A stretch of 44,176 nucleotides of DNA from DATHVR01 sp035461175 (GCA_035461175.1 DATHVR010000050.1:1-44176); one strand, 5' to 3'; positions 33,587 to 42,205 are shown, counted from the first letter of the stretch. Made by a program: numbers and translations. The notes: generated by a model from the letters alone, not told the origin.

Positions 33587-33931
33587 CTCGACTCTCCTTT
33601 CGTGGCGGACCGGAGAACAACTCTCGTACGCTGCACGACTGTAGGACGGCGAGCCGCACCTCGCCCGGTCGCCGGACTCTGGTCTTACGGCGGACTCGGG
33701 TAGTTCGGTCGGCTTGTCCGGTGGGGTGGCATACCGGCCTGCGGTTCGTCGCCCAGTCCTACAGATGGGGAACCCAACCGCACGTCGACCCATCTGTTGA
33801 CGACCGACCAACGTCGGAGATCTCGCGTAGTAGGAGCTCGGGAGGCGCTGATGGTGGACATGTGCCGTTCGGCCCTTTCGGAGGGGCTTCGACCAGTTGC
33901 ACGATGAAACAACTTCAACAGGGAGGCGGTT
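33587..33931. other. 345-bp intergenic stretch containing a LysM-gene relic
   Basis: Besides the decayed copy at 33781-33857 and the Shine-Dalgarno of the SLH gene, no further gene is visible. ORFs crossing it are continuations of reading frames without codon support. Confidence 0.5.
33781..33857 (+). repeat. decayed duplicate of the LysM/M23 gene 5' end
   Basis: These 77 bases align without gaps to 35170-35246 (the start of the LysM/M23 coding region) at 62 of 77 positions. The match begins at CACGTCGACC and ends at GGCGCTGATGGT. The start codon is lost: the bases matching the ATG region read AACCG. Some similarity continues upstream (GGGGAACCC against GGAAACCCC). Confidence 0.75.
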
Positions 33932-35020
33932 GTGACCCGGATGACTTCAAGGTGGTCAATCTCGGCGTTGACTCTGATCTTTGGCCTTCTACTCGGATTG
34001 CTGGCGGTCACCGCCGTGGCGGCGGGAGTCTTCAATGATGACGATGGCAATGTCCACGAGGCGAACATCGAAGCAATTGCAGCGGACGGCATCACCCGGG
34101 GCTGCAATCCTCCGATCAATGACCTCTACTGCCCGACTGACCCGGTGACGCGCGGCCAGATGGCAGCTTTCCTGGTACGCGCCATGGGCTACACCGATGA
34201 TGGAGGCGGCGACAAGTTCGTCGACGACGACAGTTCCGTCTTCGAGGCGGACATCGACCGGTTGGCAGAGGCCGGGGTGACACTGGGGTGTAACCCGCCT
34301 GCGAACACCGAGTTCTGCCCGGACGGGTTCGTCACTCGGGGCCAGATGGCAGCTTTCCTGGTACGCGCCATGGGCTACACCGATGATGGAGGCGGCGACA
34401 AGTTCGTCGACGACGACGGTTCCGTCTTCGAGGCGGACATCGACCGGTTGGCAGAGGCCGGGGTGACACTGGGGTGCAACCCGCCTGTCAACGACCGGTT
34501 CTGCCCGAGCGATCCGGTGCTGCGTGACCAAATGGCCTCCTTCCTGGCCCGCGCCCTCGATCTCGAGTCGATCACCCCTTCTACGACCACGACCACGACC
34601 ACGACCACGACCGATACCACCATTCCCGCTGACTATCCCCGCTCCGGCGACAGCTGGGAATTCGAGGACTGCGAGACCAACACCGGAACGTGTACCTATT
34701 CGGTATCCGCGCATCTCTTGATCGGAAAGCCGTTGCTCCCGACCGCCTACGTTTTCAATCCCGTCTCGCTGAAGACGGAGGAAGTGGCGATGTGGCGCAT
34801 CAGATGGTTCGATCCGTCCGGAGTTGAGATCCCTGGACCATGGTATGAGCAGACCCTCTACGACTCGGGAACGGCAGGGATCGCGGCACTGAGGGTCAGC
34901 ATGCCTCTCGACGACCGGGCGCCAGGAGATCACCGGGTCGAGATGTGCCGGCGTGAGTCCCAGTACACCTCCACCTGCGCAGTGACGCTCTTGACGGTCT
35001 ACTTCCGGGTGGACCCCTGA
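33932..35020 (+). CDS. Exported protein with three S-layer-homology-like repeats
   Basis: 362 aa. A signal peptide or anchor (WSISALTLIFGLLLGLLAVTAVAAG) is followed by three SLH-type repeats with DVTRGQMAAFLVRA-like ends and GCNPP/FCP cysteine pairs (about 30-210). Then comes a Thr-only linker of ten or more residues, and a C-terminal beta-rich domain (about 235-362) with CETNTGTCTYS and MCRRESQYTSTC, probably disulfide-bonded. SLH domains usually bind secondary cell-wall polymers. The role of the C-terminal domain is unknown. GTG start with GGGAGG upstream. Confidence 0.82.
   Translation: MTRMTSRWSISALTLIFGLLLGLLAVTAVAAGVFNDDDGNVHEANIEAIAADGITRGCNPPINDLYCPTDPVTRGQMAAFLVRAMGYTDDGGGDKFVDDDSSVFEADIDRLAEAGVTLGCNPPANTEFCPDGFVTRGQMAAFLVRAMGYTDDGGGDKFVDDDGSVFEADIDRLAEAGVTLGCNPPVNDRFCPSDPVLRDQMASFLARALDLESITPSTTTTTTTTTTDTTIPADYPRSGDSWEFEDCETNTGTCTYSVSAHLLIGKPLLPTAYVFNPVSLKTEEVAMWRIRWFDPSGVEIPGPWYEQTLYDSGTAGIAALRVSMPLDDRAPGDHRVEMCRRESQYTSTCAVTLLTVYFRVDP
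34154..34490 (+). repeat. 186-bp-period near-identical tandem repeat within the SLH gene
   Basis: 34154-34304 and 34340-34490 match at 149 of 151 positions, with period 186 bp (62 codons). This is a recent duplication or gene conversion of one SLH unit; the first and last units are more diverged. Confidence 0.9.
34583..34612 (+). repeat. five ACGACC hexanucleotide repeats (Thr-linker)
   Basis: Five perfect ACGACC copies encode a run of threonines joining the SLH repeats to the C-terminal domain. The length is prone to slippage, so strain variation is likely. Confidence 0.9.
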
Positions 35021-35117
35021 CGCGACGCCAGGAGTTAGCAAGCAAATCAGCCCTCCCACGCGCGCCGTCCCCAGGCAGACGCTTTGCTGAACGCTGCTCT
35101 TCGAGCGGACTCGTGGT

Positions 35118-35123
35118 AGCCTG
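35118..35123 (+). promoter_or_regulatory. -10 box (TAGCCT) upstream of the LysM/M23 gene
   Basis: TAGCCT precedes a leader of about 35 bases. The leader ends in GGGGAGGAAACCCC (35150-35163), where GGGG/CCCC can form a small hairpin around the Shine-Dalgarno. Confidence 0.35.
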
Positions 35124-35164
35124 GCCACCTTCTCGGGCGGACAGGGGCCGGGGAGGAAACCCCA

Positions 35165-36307
35165 ATGCTCACGTCGACCTATCTGTTGTCGACCGACAAG
35201 CGTCTGAGATCCCACGTCATCGGAATTCTGGTGGCGCTGATGGTCGTCGCCGGGTCCATGGCCTATGAGGTCCGTCCCGGGGATACCTTGACCGCCATCG
35301 CCGCCAATCACGGTGTCACCGTCAAAGCGATTCTCGAGGCGAACGACATCGTCAACCCCGACTTGATCCGGGCGGGCCAGTCGATCGTCATCCCCGGAAA
35401 GGACGGCGAGCCGCCCAAGGTCCACGTCGTCGCCGCCGGCGAGACGCTGGCGGAGATCGCCGCCCGGTATGGCTCCAACGCCGCCGCCGTCGCTGCCACC
35501 AACGAGCTCTCCAATCCCAACCTGATCCGGATCGGCCAGAAGCTCAAGATCCCGGGAGCAAGTGGATCGACATCTGCGGGCGGCGGGGGCGACTCCGCCA
35601 CATTCCACGTGGTCCGGGCCGGAGAGACATTGGCCGGGATTGCTTCGCGGTATGGCGTCAGCGTCGAGAAACTGGCCGAGGCCAACGGGATCACCGATCC
35701 CTCCCGCATCTACATCGGGACCCGGCTCTCCCTGACCGGCCAGAGTTTCGTGGCCGACAGTACCGACGGCGGCTCCGCCACCTCCCACACCGTCCAGGCC
35801 GGGGACACTCTGGGCAGCATCGCCCGCCGCTACGGCATCGATGTGAACGAACTGGCCCGCACCAACGGCATCTCCAACCCCAATCGAATCCAGATCGGCC
35901 AGAAACTGACCATCTCCGGCGGGGGCTGGGTGTGCCCGGTGGCGGGGGGCAGCTACGTCAACGATTGGGGCTTCCCTCGCTCGGGCGAGCGCTTTCACCA
36001 GGGAACCGACCTCATGGCCCCGCGCGGCACCGAGGTGCTGGCTCCGGTCGGCGGCCAGATCAAGCTGGTCACGGGAACGGTGGGTGGCCTCCAGTTCTAT
36101 CTCAGTGGAGACGACGGCGTCACCTACATCGGGACACACATGGAAGCCTTCGGTCGCTCCGGGCGGGTCGAGGCCGGCCAGGTGATCGGCTACGTCGGCG
36201 ACACCGGCAACGCACGGGGCGGGCCCCCCCACCTCCACTTCGAGATGCACCCCGACGACGGCGAGGCGGTCAACCCCTTCCCCACCCTGCAGAAGGCAGG
36301 CTGTTAA
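35165..36307 (+). CDS. LysM-repeat M23 metallopeptidase
   Basis: 380 aa. An N-terminal membrane anchor or signal (HVIGILVALMVVAGSMA) is followed by four LysM modules (about 34-77, 85-130, 144-190, 205-250) that bind peptidoglycan or chitin-like glycans. A C-terminal M23/LytM endopeptidase follows, with zinc ligands His278 and Asp282 in RFHQGTDLMAPRG, and His356/His358 in PPHLHFEMHP. All catalytic residues are present, so it should cleave peptidoglycan cross-links during growth or division. The ATG follows GGGGAGG. Confidence 0.92.
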   Translation: MLTSTYLLSTDKRLRSHVIGILVALMVVAGSMAYEVRPGDTLTAIAANHGVTVKAILEANDIVNPDLIRAGQSIVIPGKDGEPPKVHVVAAGETLAEIAARYGSNAAAVAATNELSNPNLIRIGQKLKIPGASGSTSAGGGGDSATFHVVRAGETLAGIASRYGVSVEKLAEANGITDPSRIYIGTRLSLTGQSFVADSTDGGSATSHTVQAGDTLGSIARRYGIDVNELARTNGISNPNRIQIGQKLTISGGGWVCPVAGGSYVNDWGFPRSGERFHQGTDLMAPRGTEVLAPVGGQIKLVTGTVGGLQFYLSGDDGVTYIGTHMEAFGRSGRVEAGQVIGYVGDTGNARGGPPHLHFEMHPDDGEAVNPFPTLQKAGC

Positions 36308-36310
36308 CTC

Positions 36311-37954
36311 TCAACCGAGCAGACGTTCACGCAGGTAGTCGAGTCGAAGCTCGCCGCCCACCAGCAGCCGGTGGTGGAACTCCTTGAGGTCGAAGCCGTC
36401 TTGTTTCTCCAGCTCCTGGCGGATGTCGAGGATCTCGCGCTCGCCGACCTTGTAGGAGATCGCCTGTCCGGGCCAGCCCAGGTACCGCTTGACCTCGCTG
36501 ACCGCATGGTCTCCGGGCTGGAAGGCGACCCGATCCATGTACTCGACGGCCCGCTCGAACGTCCACGGCTCCCCACCGTGGAGCGGAGCGTGTTCGGGGA
36601 TGTCGAGGCCGAGGTGCAGGCCGATGTCGACCACCACCCGCACGGCCCGGAACAGCTGGGAGGCGAGCATCCCCAAGCGGTATTCGGGCAACTCGAAGTA
36701 CCCCAGCTCGTCCATGATCCGCTCGGCGTAGAGCGCCCATCCCTCCCCGTATCCGGGGTACCAGATGAGAAATCGATGGGTCTTGGAGAGGTGTTGGGAC
36801 TGGTACATCGCCATGCCGACCTGGAGATGATGGCCGGGGAACCCTTCGTGATAGGCAGTCGAGACCTCCTGCCACAGCGGGATCCGGCTCCGCTCTCCCA
36901 ACGAGTACCAAACCGAACCGGGACGCTCCCAGTCGGCGGAGGGCTGGATGTACCAGGCACCCAGCGCTCCCCCGGGAGGGGCGAGGCTGACGGTGACGGA
37001 CTGAACCGGCTCGGGAACGTCGAAATGGCTGCCGTGTAGATCGGCCACGGCAGCATCGAGCCGCTCCTGGACGAATGCCGGGAAGTCCTCCCGGTCGACG
37101 GCACGATCCGGATCGGACTCCAGGCTCTCGATGACTTCCTCCACCGTGCGGTCGGGTTCGATCTCGGCCGCCACCCTCTGCATCTCTCCTCGTAGCCGGG
37201 CTATCTCCTCCCAGCCCCAGGCATAGGTCTCCTCGGGATCGATCACCATCCCCAAAAATGCCTCGGCGGCACGGAGGTAACGCTCCCGTCCCACTCCGTC
37301 CCCTTCGACCGCGTGGGGCAGGTATTCGGTACGCAACCAGTCAGCCATCCCCGTCAGGGCCGTCCGTGCTTCTTCAACCGACGACTCCAGCTCGTCGGTG
37401 GGGAACCCCAGGGTTCGGGCATGCGAGACCAGGCCGAAGAGACGAGACTCGGGTCCGGCCATGTCCTCGACCTGTTCGATCACCGACTCCACCTGACGGC
37501 GGGCGACGACCCTGCCCCGGCGCACTCCCTCGGCCAGCAATTCCTTCCAGCCGTCGAGCGGCTCGCCGATGGCGTTCAGCCGAGCGGCGAGGTTGGACCA
37601 GGCCTCAGGGGTGTCGCGGGGCATGATGTCGAGCAGGTCACGAACCACGGTGAACGAGCAGTAGATGTGGCCGAGATCGAGCAGATAGTCGCCGGTCTCG
37701 TAGTCCTGGATCAGGGTGTCGAGGAATCCGACCAGGACCACGGCGGCGTGGCGCTGATCGGGCTGGGCATGGTCGAGATGTTCCCCGAATGCTGACCGAT
37801 AGCGCTCGGCCATCTGCAGGCGGATTTCATGTCCGGCCGGGGACAGGTCGTCCCACAGGTGGTCGGATCCGGCCAATCCCAGGGAGGTGGCGGTCATGGG
37901 GCTGATGGCGACCAGATCGTCGATCAGAGCTTCCGAGAGTTCGAAGGGGGTCAT
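36311..37954 (-). CDS. DUF885 family peptidase-like protein
   Basis: 547 aa. The family signature YHEGFPGHHLQ (HExxxxHH, related to the HExxH zinc motif) is followed by YGEGWALYAERIMDELGY, in which the Glu is the likely third zinc ligand, and RLGMLASQLFRAVRVVVDIGLH. DUF885 proteins are predicted metallopeptidases; the substrate is unknown. There is no signal peptide, so it is probably cytoplasmic. The ATG follows GGAGAG. It converges on the LysM/M23 gene with a 3-base gap. Confidence 0.85.
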   Translation of the reverse strand: MTPFELSEALIDDLVAISPMTATSLGLAGSDHLWDDLSPAGHEIRLQMAERYRSAFGEHLDHAQPDQRHAAVVLVGFLDTLIQDYETGDYLLDLGHIYCSFTVVRDLLDIMPRDTPEAWSNLAARLNAIGEPLDGWKELLAEGVRRGRVVARRQVESVIEQVEDMAGPESRLFGLVSHARTLGFPTDELESSVEEARTALTGMADWLRTEYLPHAVEGDGVGRERYLRAAEAFLGMVIDPEETYAWGWEEIARLRGEMQRVAAEIEPDRTVEEVIESLESDPDRAVDREDFPAFVQERLDAAVADLHGSHFDVPEPVQSVTVSLAPPGGALGAWYIQPSADWERPGSVWYSLGERSRIPLWQEVSTAYHEGFPGHHLQVGMAMYQSQHLSKTHRFLIWYPGYGEGWALYAERIMDELGYFELPEYRLGMLASQLFRAVRVVVDIGLHLGLDIPEHAPLHGGEPWTFERAVEYMDRVAFQPGDHAVSEVKRYLGWPGQAISYKVGEREILDIRQELEKQDGFDLKEFHHRLLVGGELRLDYLRERLLG

Positions 37955-38007
37955 GGTTCTCTCCTGTCCGATGAAGCCCCTGCAGACTAACCCGTGTTCG
38001 GGTCTGC

Positions 38008-38017
38008 CAATATTGGC
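38008..38017 (+). promoter_or_regulatory. -10 region (CAATAT) within palindrome CCAATATTGG
   Basis: CAATAT (38008-38013) is 7 bases before the ATG at 38021. It is embedded in the perfect 10-bp palindrome CCAATATTGG, which could be bound by a dimeric regulator at the promoter. A second small hairpin (ACCCG/CGGGT) lies just upstream. Confidence 0.4.
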
Positions 38018-38020
38018 CCC

Positions 38021-39067
38021 ATGACGGATGTGATCCCCGTACGGCCCGAGGAGAAGTTCGACGAGTCCCGGCTGGGTGCCTATCTCGCCGGCCGTCTGGA
38101 GGGTGCCGAAGGAGTGCCCGCCGTGCGTCAGTTCGGGGGCGGACGCGCCAACCTGACCTACCTGCTCGACTACGGCGAGATCGAGTACGTTCTGCGGCGG
38201 CCGCCGCTGGGAAGGGTGGCGCCCGGCGCCCACGACATGGCCCGGGAGTTCCGGGTGCTGTCGCGGCTCTGGAAGGCCTTTTCGAAAGCGCCCCGGGGAT
38301 TTCTGCTGTGCGAGGACGAGTCGATCATCGGGGCCCCATTCTTCGTGATGGAACGCAAGCAGGGCGTGGTGGTCCGCGAGACGGTTCCACCCGAGTTCGG
38401 GGCCGGCTCCGACCCTGAGATCAATCGGGCCCTGTCGGCGGTGGTGATCGACACCCTGGCCGAATTCCACGCTGTGGATCCGTCCGCCTGCGACCTGGAG
38501 GATCTCGGGCGCCCCGAGGGCTTCCTCGACCGCCAGGTGCAGGGATGGCTCCAGCGTTGGGAGGCGGCCCGCCACGCCCCCAATCCGCTCGCCGACGAAG
38601 TGGGGCGCTGGCTGGCCGAGACCCGGCCCGAGTCGCTCCCGCCCACCCTGCTCCACAATGACTGGCGTCTCGACAACATGGCGGTGGCAGCCGACGATCC
38701 CACCCGGTGCGTGGCCGTCTACGACTGGGACATGGCCACACGCGGAGATCCCCTGTGCGATCCAGGCACCCTGTTCGGATCCTGGCACGATCCCGACGAG
38801 ATCGACGGCAGAACCCATAGCCTGATGCCGGTGACGGCTCCCGGTTGGATGAGGCGGGACGAGGCCATCTCCCGCTACGCCGACGCCTCCGGCCGAGACG
38901 TCGAGTCCATGCCCTGGTACGTCGTCTTCGGGACGTGGAAGCTGGGCGTGGTGCTGGAACAGATCTACATCCGCTACGTGCGCGGGCAGACCAGTGACCC
39001 CCGCTTCGCCTCGATGGGGGACGGGGCCGCCAGACTCTTCGAACTGGCGGCCACCCGTCGCCCCTAA
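38021..39067 (+). CDS. APH-family phosphotransferase
   Basis: 348 aa. A kinase-like fold of the aminoglycoside phosphotransferase type is seen: FGGGRANLTYLLDYGEIEYVLRRPP (nucleotide-binding loop and Lys/Arg strand), catalytic loop LLHNDWRLDNM (HxDxxxxN), and metal Asp in VAVYDWDMATRGDP. This subfamily, common in actinobacteria, is similar to the kinase-like domain associated with acyl-CoA dehydrogenases (ACAD10/11-like) and is probably not an antibiotic resistance enzyme. The substrate is unknown. The ATG at 38021 is supported by the -10 box. Its stop overlaps the htrA stop by 3 bases on the opposite strand. Confidence 0.85.
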   Translation: MTDVIPVRPEEKFDESRLGAYLAGRLEGAEGVPAVRQFGGGRANLTYLLDYGEIEYVLRRPPLGRVAPGAHDMAREFRVLSRLWKAFSKAPRGFLLCEDESIIGAPFFVMERKQGVVVRETVPPEFGAGSDPEINRALSAVVIDTLAEFHAVDPSACDLEDLGRPEGFLDRQVQGWLQRWEAARHAPNPLADEVGRWLAETRPESLPPTLLHNDWRLDNMAVAADDPTRCVAVYDWDMATRGDPLCDPGTLFGSWHDPDEIDGRTHSLMPVTAPGWMRRDEAISRYADASGRDVESMPWYVVFGTWKLGVVLEQIYIRYVRGQTSDPRFASMGDGAARLFELAATRRP

Positions 39068-40179
39068 GAGCCGAGCGTGGCCTCGACCTCGATCTGTTCC
39101 TCGCCGCGCAGGATCTCGAGCGGGACGGGATCGCCCGGCTGGTGAGACCGGACCTGAGCAGCGAGGTCACCGATCCCGCTGACCCGCACGCCGTCGATCG
39201 AGAGGATCACGTCACCGATGCGGATCCCCGCCCGCTCTGCGGCCGATCCGGGTTCCACCCCCGTCACCAGGGCGCCGCCAGGCCCGCTCTCGGTATTGGT
39301 GCCGCTGATGCCGAGCACGGCCGGTTCGATCGCCTCTCCCGACACGACCGAGCCGGCCAGGTCGTAAGCGACGTCGATCGGAACCGCGAAGCCGACCCCG
39401 TCGTTCCCGCCCGATCGCGAGAAGATCGAGACGTTGATCCCGATCACCTCGCCGTCTCGATTGGCGAGAGCGCCACCCGAGTTGCCGGGGTTGATGGCGG
39501 CATCGGTCTGGATGAGGGATTGAAACCCGCCCCGGTTGCCCACCGTCTGGTTGAGAGCCGAGATCACGCCGGCGGTGACGGTGGAATCCAGGCCGTAGGG
39601 GCTCCCGATTGCCACTGCCATCTGGCCGACCTGGAGGTCGGCATCGAGAGCGAGCGGAGCGGCGGGGAGGTCGGTGGCGTCCACCTCGACCACGGCGATG
39701 TCGGTGGGGAGGTCTCCGCCGAGCACCGTGCCCGTGTACTGGCTGCCGTCGGACAGCCGCACTGCGACCTGATCGGATCCGGCCACCACATGGGCGGCGG
39801 TGAGGATCAGGCCGTCGGAGTCGTAGATCACACCGCTTCCGAGGCCGGTCGGCGTTTCGATCTGAACCACCGAGGGCAGCAGGGAGTCGGCCACGGCCGC
39901 CACGGGCTCCAGTCCGGAATCTACCGTCGGAGCAGCTCCGTCCTCGGGCGCCACGGTGGTCACGGGAGCGGCCTCGGGTTGGGCGACGGGGGACGAGCCC
40001 CCGAAGGCCAGCCAGCCCAGGGCGACACCGACCAGCAACGCAGCCACCACCATCAGTGCTGCTCCCCAGCCCCTCCGCTCCTGGTCGGGCGGGTGGGGGC
40101 GTCGGGCGGCGGGGGTTACTTCCGGATCGACCGGCGGTATCCGTTCCGTGTCGTGTGTCTCATGCTCGGTGTATGTCAT
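39064..40179 (-). CDS. HtrA/DegP-like serine protease with PDZ domain
   Basis: 371 aa. A His/Arg-rich cytoplasmic N terminus, one membrane helix (about 38-58), then a trypsin-like domain with the complete triad His130 (LTAAHVV), Asp160 (PTDIAVVEV) and Ser234 (NPGNSGGAL). A C-terminal PDZ domain (about 275-371: GALVTGVEPGSAAERAGIRIGDVILSIDG) follows. It is an extracytoplasmic quality-control protease anchored in the membrane. The ATG follows GGAGG, which lies in the inverted repeat GGAGGTCCTCC (40183-40193). A TACGCT -10 box (40206-40211) is upstream. Confidence 0.92.
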   Translation of the reverse strand: MTYTEHETHDTERIPPVDPEVTPAARRPHPPDQERRGWGAALMVVAALLVGVALGWLAFGGSSPVAQPEAAPVTTVAPEDGAAPTVDSGLEPVAAVADSLLPSVVQIETPTGLGSGVIYDSDGLILTAAHVVAGSDQVAVRLSDGSQYTGTVLGGDLPTDIAVVEVDATDLPAAPLALDADLQVGQMAVAIGSPYGLDSTVTAGVISALNQTVGNRGGFQSLIQTDAAINPGNSGGALANRDGEVIGINVSIFSRSGGNDGVGFAVPIDVAYDLAGSVVSGEAIEPAVLGISGTNTESGPGGALVTGVEPGSAAERAGIRIGDVILSIDGVRVSGIGDLAAQVRSHQPGDPVPLEILRGEEQIEVEATLGS

Positions 40180-40205
40180 CTCGGAGGACCTCCTGTGATC
40201 GCTTC

Positions 40206-40211
40206 AGCGTA
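40206..40211 (-). promoter_or_regulatory. -10 box (TACGCT) of the htrA-like gene
   Basis: TACGCT on the minus strand gives a leader of about 20 bases that carries the GGAGG ribosome-binding site within a 5+1+5 inverted repeat. Confidence 0.4.
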
Positions 40212-40395
40212 CGAATACCGCCTTAAACCTCCTGTTAAGAGTTGGGTCCGCGCCACCGCCGTCGACCTGGATCCGGCGCGACTGCCCAACTCGGCAACCG
40301 GCCACGACCTGTTTTGGCCGGCGGGTGTGCCTAGGGTGCTGAGGGGGAGACTTATGGCACCCCGACGGCCAATTCGCGTCAAGGAGGCCATTTCG

Positions 40396-40821
40396 ATGAC
40401 CAGCCGCAACACAGACAAGGGGCTGAAGTTGCTCTCCGGGGGCAACCCGCAGATTCCCAAGGGTGAAGGCGAGGGCCCGGTGCGTGACTACATCGCCGCC
40501 ATGCCCGAATGGAAGCGGGCGGTGGGTGAGCGGCTCGACGAACTGATCGTGCGCACCGTCCCCCACGTGCACAAGGCCGTGAAGTGGAATCAGCCGTTCT
40601 ACGGTCACGAGGGCGAGGGCTGGTTCCTGTCCTTTCGGTGCTACACGAAATACGTGCAGGTGCAGTTCCTGAAGGGCACCTCGCTCGATCCCATGCCGCC
40701 CAAGGATTCGAGGCACGACGAGGTTCGCTACCTGGACATCCACGAGGACGACGAGTTCGATGAAGATCAGTTCGTCGCCTGGATCGAACAGGCAAGCAAA
40801 CTGCCCGGCGAGAAGATGTAA
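40396..40821 (+). CDS. DUF1801 (YdhG-like) protein
   Basis: 141 aa, soluble. The family pattern is LLSGGNPQIPKGEG at the start, then VRDYIAAMPEWKRAVGERLDELI, VHKAVKWNQPFYGHEGEGWFLSF and VQVQFLKGTSL. The fold is similar to iron-homeostasis protein frataxin-like YdhG/DUF1801. Its function is unknown. Start: ATG at 40396 with AAGGAGG 8 bases upstream; an in-frame ATG at 40354 also has a purine-rich GGGGGAG upstream, but the family usually starts near the later one. TAGGGT at 40332-40337 could be its -10. Confidence 0.8.
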   Translation: MTSRNTDKGLKLLSGGNPQIPKGEGEGPVRDYIAAMPEWKRAVGERLDELIVRTVPHVHKAVKWNQPFYGHEGEGWFLSFRCYTKYVQVQFLKGTSLDPMPPKDSRHDEVRYLDIHEDDEFDEDQFVAWIEQASKLPGEKM

Positions 40822-40951
40822 CTCCCTCACTCACGGCGACTCGGGCTGGGAAGGAACGAAATCGACCTGAGGCTGGAACCGGCCGTTTGGTGACGCTCGC
40901 AGAGGTGTTCGGGTCGAGCCCAGGAGCGGTTCGTACCTTGATGCCAACCTC

Positions 40952-40967
40952 GTAACGGTCTCGTTAC
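40952..40967. promoter_or_regulatory. inverted repeat GTAACG-N4-CGTTAC upstream of the sensor-like gene
   Basis: Perfect 6-bp arms separated by GTCT lie 36 bases before the start of the membrane sensor-like gene. This is operator-like in size and position; no cognate regulator is identified. Confidence 0.35.
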
Positions 40968-41002
40968 ACCCGTCTGTCAACCTGGCAAAGTGGTAGCCAT
41001 TG

Positions 41003-42205
41003 ATGAGACGTGAGATATCCCTTTGGGCTTGGTTCGGACTGGTAGTGCTGGCCACCCTGCTGATGGTGGGCAGTGGTGGTTGGACTCCTCCAAGAAATGA
41101 CCCGGCCGGCCTTACTTATGTAGGCGTGTGGGTGGCCCCCGCGCTATTCACAGGTTTGGGTGTGGTGATCGCAACTCGACAGCCGGGCAATCGGGTTGCC
41201 CGTCTCTTTCTGATCGTTGGACTATCGCTGCTGTTGAGTGTGTGGGCCGACCTGAAGTTGTCACTTGTCGCTCCCGAGCAGGTATCGGCGTCGCACGCCT
41301 TGGCAGTCATCTGGTACAACACCTGGTTCATCGCCGGTTTCATGGTTCCGGTTCTGCTACTCATGTTCCTGTTCCCGTCTGGGAAGTTCCTGACAAAACG
41401 CTGGTCATGGGCCGGTTGGGCGGCCGGACTGGCTGTCATCACAGCACTCTTCGCGGAGTCATTTGTCGAACGACTGAGCCCTCACTTCGGTCCCGACATT
41501 GATGCCTGGACGATTCCCAATCCAATCGGGTTTCTGGACACGGGAACGATGGAACACCCACCGTACGTGTTCATCCTTGGCGCTTCCGTGCTCTCGCTCG
41601 CGTTTGGAGCCGTGGCCGCGCTCGTCGTGCGATATACACGGTCATCTGCTCTGGTGAGAGCCCAAATTCGCTGGGTCGTCTACGCCCTGTGTCTCTTCGT
41701 GGTTATTGGGCTTACGTCCACGACGCTGGGCATCTACGGGCTCGGGCTGGTGATCAGCATGATGTTGATCCCGGTATCAGTGTCGGTCGCGATAAGTAGA
41801 TACAAGCTGTTCGAAATCGATCGACTGATCTCCCGCACCGTCTCCTACACCATCGTGGTCGGACTGCTGGCACTGGTGTTCACCACAGGCGTCGCCTGGA
41901 TGCAGTCCATCCTCGGAATCGAAGACGACGCACTGCTCGTGGCCGCATCCACCCTCGCCGTTGCCGCCCTCTTCAACCCACTGCGAAAACGAGTTCAGCA
42001 TCACGTGGATCGCCGATTCAACCGAGCCGCTTATCAAGTCGAAGAGATAAAAGGACAGTTCTCCATCCGACTCCATGAATCACTCGACGTCGACGAACTC
42101 AGCAAACTCCTGATACAGACCACCACCGAATCACTCCAACCTGAAGCCGCAGGGATCTGGCTCAACCCCGAATACTCTGACACCGCCCACAACCGGCGAT
42201 CCTGA
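41003..42205 (+). CDS. Membrane sensor-like protein lacking a kinase domain
   Basis: 400 aa. About eight to ten membrane helices are followed by a short cytoplasmic tail (about 320-400). The segment SRYKLFEIDRLISRTVSYTIVVG and the linker NPLRKRVQHHVDRRFNRAAYQ are those found between the membrane part and the GAF or histidine-kinase domains of certain large actinobacterial sensors. The protein then stops shortly after the start of what would be a GAF domain (LHESLDVDELSKLLIQTTTESL). No HisKA, HATPase or cyclase domain remains. It is a truncated or stand-alone sensor. Codon use is less GC-biased than in neighbours. Start: ATG 41003, with TTG 41000 also possible. Confidence 0.65.
   Translation: MRREISLWAWFGLVVLATLLMVGSGGWTPPRNDPAGLTYVGVWVAPALFTGLGVVIATRQPGNRVARLFLIVGLSLLLSVWADLKLSLVAPEQVSASHALAVIWYNTWFIAGFMVPVLLLMFLFPSGKFLTKRWSWAGWAAGLAVITALFAESFVERLSPHFGPDIDAWTIPNPIGFLDTGTMEHPPYVFILGASVLSLAFGAVAALVVRYTRSSALVRAQIRWVVYALCLFVVIGLTSTTLGIYGLGLVISMMLIPVSVSVAISRYKLFEIDRLISRTVSYTIVVGLLALVFTTGVAWMQSILGIEDDALLVAASTLAVAALFNPLRKRVQHHVDRRFNRAAYQVEEIKGQFSIRLHESLDVDELSKLLIQTTTESLQPEAAGIWLNPEYSDTAHNRRS

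Noticed and set aside
34154..34612. CRISPR-like or VNTR array in the SLH gene
   Set aside because: The repeats are in frame, code for SLH units and a Thr linker, and have no spacer structure.
33989..36250. 753-residue open frame on the minus strand
   Set aside because: It is antisense to the SLH and LysM/M23 genes and reads as low-complexity Asp/Gly/Val sequence; no family motif.
38021..39067. Aminoglycoside resistance phosphotransferase
   Set aside because: It has the APH fold but the subfamily features point to an acyl-CoA-dehydrogenase-associated kinase-like group; nothing supports antibiotic modification.
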